Source of the DNA: Candidatus Krumholzibacteriia bacterium
GTDB lineage: Bacteria; Krumholzibacteriota; Krumholzibacteria; WVZY01; JAKEHA01
Length of the DNA stretch: 8,703 nucleotides
Assembly (NCBI GenBank): GCA_029863355.1
Contig: JAOTVO010000098.1
Coordinates: forward strand, 1-8,703
Reading direction: 5' to 3'
Part shown: one piece after another, positions 7,294-8,703 of the stretch
Position numbering within the stretch: the first letter of the stretch is position 1
Layout: each line of letters starts with the position of its first letter
Made by a program: the position numbers and the translations under genes
The notes under the pieces: model-generated
Database searches by the model: none
What the model was told of the DNA's origin: nothing
The model's input: only the letters and a program-made list of their open reading frames with translations

Positions 7294-7883
7294 GCGCGGG
7301 CCTGCACTTCCTTGTACCGGAAGCAACGCACGAGGTGATCGTTGACCATTCCCGTCGCCTGCATGTGCGCGTAAACAACGGTGGACCCCAGGAACTTGAA
7401 GCCGCGCGCCTTGAGATCCTTGGCGACGGCATCCGACAGCTCCGTCCGCGCGGGCAGCTCGGAGAGCTTGCGGAAGCGGTTACGGATGGGCTTGCCGCCG
7501 ACAAACCCCCAGATGTAGCGGTCGAAGTCGCCGTACTCCTTCTGCACCTCCAGGAAGCGGCGCGCGTTGTTGATGGCCGCCTCGATCTTCTGCCGGTTGC
7601 GGATGATGCCGGCGTCGCCCATCAGGCGAGCCACGTCCTTGGCTGTGTAGCGCGCGACGCGCCGGGGATCGAAACCGCTGAACGCCTTGCGGAAGTTCTC
7701 GCGCTTGTGCAGGACCGTCCGCCAGGATAGTCCCGCCTGCATGCTTTCCAGAACGAGGAACTCGAAGAGCCTGCGGTCGTCGTGGAGGGGCACGCCCCAC
7801 TCGCGATCGTGATAAGCGATCATGAGGGGGTCGCCCGAAGGCCATTCACAGCTGGGTCGCGGTTCTTCCTTCTTCGTGGCCAT
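7290..7883 (-). CDS. tag: DNA-3-methyladenine glycosylase I
   Basis: Tag removes 3-methyladenine from alkylated DNA, the first step of base excision repair. The 197 residues align well by eye with the E. coli enzyme as I know it. The HhH-type zinc site is intact: C12 and H25 at the N-terminus, H183 and C187 in NDHLVRC, with the same spacings (13 and 4) as in E. coli. IAYHDREWGVP carries the base-stacking Tyr (Y24), and LESMQAGLSWRTVL carries the conserved E46 and W54. RGFKFLGSTVVYAHMQATG is the characteristic C-terminal block. I start at the ATG at 7883, just before the conserved part, although its ribosome site is weak. An ATG at 7925 adds 14 residues but lies inside a likely -10 element. 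It is the first gene of a three-gene operon, overlapping the aminotransferase by 4 bases, and diverges from the exported protein gene. Confidence 0.96.
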   Translation of the reverse strand: MATKKEEPRPSCEWPSGDPLMIAYHDREWGVPLHDDRRLFEFLVLESMQAGLSWRTVLHKRENFRKAFSGFDPRRVARYTAKDVARLMGDAGIIRNRQKIEAAINNARRFLEVQKEYGDFDRYIWGFVGGKPIRNRFRKLSELPARTELSDAVAKDLKARGFKFLGSTVVYAHMQATGMVNDHLVRCFRYKEVQARA

Positions 7884-7915
7884 GGCTCGGTTCTCGTTGA
7901 CCCTCGCGGGGGTCC

Positions 7916-7924
7916 ATTCTAGCA
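7916..7924 (-). promoter_or_regulatory. Extended -10 promoter element for the tag operon
   Basis: TGCTAGAAT on the minus strand is an extended -10 followed by GG, identical over 11 bases to the element before the NYN gene. It would place the transcript start about 26 bases before the tag ATG at 7883. No convincing -35 is visible at normal spacing. Its overlap with the ATG at 7925 argues against that codon as the translation start. Confidence 0.4.
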
Positions 7925-7959
7925 TATGGGCACAAGCCGCGCCCCAGGAGGTTCACGAG

Positions 7960-8703
7960 ATGAGCACGAGAGTCCCGTCGAGAACGCGCGTCGCCTTCGT
8001 CGTGCTGCTCGCGATCGCTGCGGCCGCCCGCGCCCAGTCCGTGGAGTGGCCGCTCCAGCTCGACGCCGAAGGCGGCCGCGTCGTGGTCTATCAGCCCCAG
8101 ATCGAGTCGTACCGGGGGGACCGGCTCGAGGCCCGGGCCGCGGTGTCGGTGACCCCGAAGGGCTCCGACGCCCCGTCGTTCGGCGCCGTCTGGTTCAGCG
8201 CGCGCATGGCGACGGACACGGAGACGCGGACCGTCACCTGCGAGGAGATCGAGGTCGCCGCGGCCAAGTTCCCCGATGCCGCGCAGGAGCATGTCGAAGC
8301 GCTCAGCCGTTTTCTCGAGAGCGAAATCCCGCGCTGGGAGATCGTTCTCTCGCTGGACGACTTTCTCGCCGCCGCCGAAGCGGCCAGCGGCCACGCGCCG
8401 CGGGACGCCTTCAAGAACGACCCGCCGGAGATCATCGTGCGCCCCCGCGCGGCCGTGCTCGTCCTGCTCGACGGCGAGCCCAAGCTGGCGGCCCTGGAGG
8501 GCTACGAGCTCCAGTACGTTATCAACACGCCGTTCTTCATCCTGCGGGACAAGGCCTCCGCGCGCTATTACCTCAAGGGGGGCGCGCACTGGTTTTCGGC
8601 GAGCGACGTCATGGGGCCCTGGCGGGTGACGAGCGATCTCCCCGCGGAAGTGCGCGAAGTCGCGCGTCGCGTAGAGGAGGAGGAAAAGAAGCAGGCGGAA
8701 GCG
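7960..8703 (+). CDS. Exported protein of unknown function, 3' end outside window
   Basis: The frame is open from an ATG, behind a textbook AGGAGG 8 bases upstream, to the right edge: 248 residues and continuing. A Sec signal peptide is clear (MSTRVPSRTR, then a hydrophobic Val/Leu/Ala core, likely cleavage after ARA at residue 25), so the product acts in or beyond the periplasm. The mature part starts with WPLQLDAEGGRVVVYQPQIES, then FGAVWFSARMATD, a stretch around EIPRWEIVLSLDDFLAA, PPEIIVRPRAAVLVLLDGEP, and NTPFFILRDKASARYYLKG with GAHWFSASDVMGPW. The last piece, a Tyr/Trp-rich unit, is probably a repeat continuing past the edge. The pattern resembles large proteins I have seen labelled 'carbohydrate-binding family V/XII', but that label is weak and I assert no function. 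The visible end is a charged Glu/Lys-rich segment. Third codon positions are almost all G or C, supporting this strand over the long antisense frame. Confidence 0.8.
   Translation, partial: MSTRVPSRTRVAFVVLLAIAAAARAQSVEWPLQLDAEGGRVVVYQPQIESYRGDRLEARAAVSVTPKGSDAPSFGAVWFSARMATDTETRTVTCEEIEVAAAKFPDAAQEHVEALSRFLESEIPRWEIVLSLDDFLAAAEAASGHAPRDAFKNDPPEIIVRPRAAVLVLLDGEPKLAALEGYELQYVINTPFFILRDKASARYYLKGGAHWFSASDVMGPWRVTSDLPAEVREVARRVEEEEKKQAEA

Noticed and set aside
6200..7504. Extension of the HAD-IA frame upstream to 7504 on -
   Set aside because: It runs through the aminotransferase and part of tag in another frame and gives low-complexity Arg/Ala/Gly sequence. The HAD domain starts exactly at the ATG at 6199, so this is not a fusion protein.
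7846..8589. Open frame on - (247 codons) opposite the exported protein gene
   Set aside because: The + strand frame has AGGAGG, a signal peptide and strongly biased third positions. The - frame has none and would overlap tag and its promoter region.

Overview
The window reads as chromosomal DNA of a high-GC Gram-negative bacterium. Support comes from an outer-membrane beta-barrel protein with a Sec signal peptide, GGAGG-type ribosome binding sites, strong G/C preference at third codon positions, and a short GyrB (about 650 aa) without the insertion that lengthens gammaproteobacterial GyrB. I cannot fix the phylum. A deep-branching 'deltaproteobacterial', Binatota-like or Rokubacteria-like soil or sediment lineage would fit, but that is inference. 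Hand-counted 60-base samples give about 72% G+C in gyrB, the 6.0 kb region and the 8.05 kb region, but only 52-53% in two samples from the first 1.1 kb, so the left end is compositionally foreign to the rest.

Layout. (1) Bases 3-1426 hold two convergent genes that meet head-on: a DUF3604 (PHP-like) enzyme on + and a secreted HAD-type phosphatase on -. Both lose family-like sequence at the same point, near 611-625, as if one deletion removed both 3' ends (or the assembly is chimeric there). (2) Bases 1516-4727, all on -, hold in transcription order an NYN/LabA-type RNase domain fused to an OST-HTH/LOTUS domain, then dciA (DUF721 helicase-loading factor), then gyrB. dciA-gyrB is the remnant of the classical dnaA-dnaN-recF-dciA-gyrB neighbourhood, with the NYN gene where recF would be expected. 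(3) A 248-bp divergent spacer (4728-4975) contains a very GC-rich leader for the NYN gene and a hairpin ahead of the next gene. (4) Bases 4976-5545 on + encode a small outer-membrane beta-barrel protein, ending in a hairpin terminator shared with the convergent operon. (5) Bases 5609-7883 on - form a tight operon: tag (3-methyladenine DNA glycosylase I), a PLP-dependent aminotransferase overlapping it by 4 bases, and a HAD-IA phosphatase 2 bases further on. (6) A divergent 76-bp spacer leads to an exported protein of uncertain function that runs off the right end.

The gene groups are mostly housekeeping: replication and topology (dciA, gyrB), DNA alkylation repair (tag), envelope (beta-barrel and exported proteins), and one aminotransferase/phosphatase pair that could act on consecutive steps of one pathway. 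I see no tRNA, rRNA, CRISPR array, insertion sequence or phage gene, and no gene-free stretch over 300 bases. I found no convincing undescribed multi-gene system. The most notable points are the double truncation at about 0.61 kb, the NYN-LOTUS protein beside dciA-gyrB, a nearly leaderless dciA promoter, and an 11-bp promoter-like element shared by two operons.
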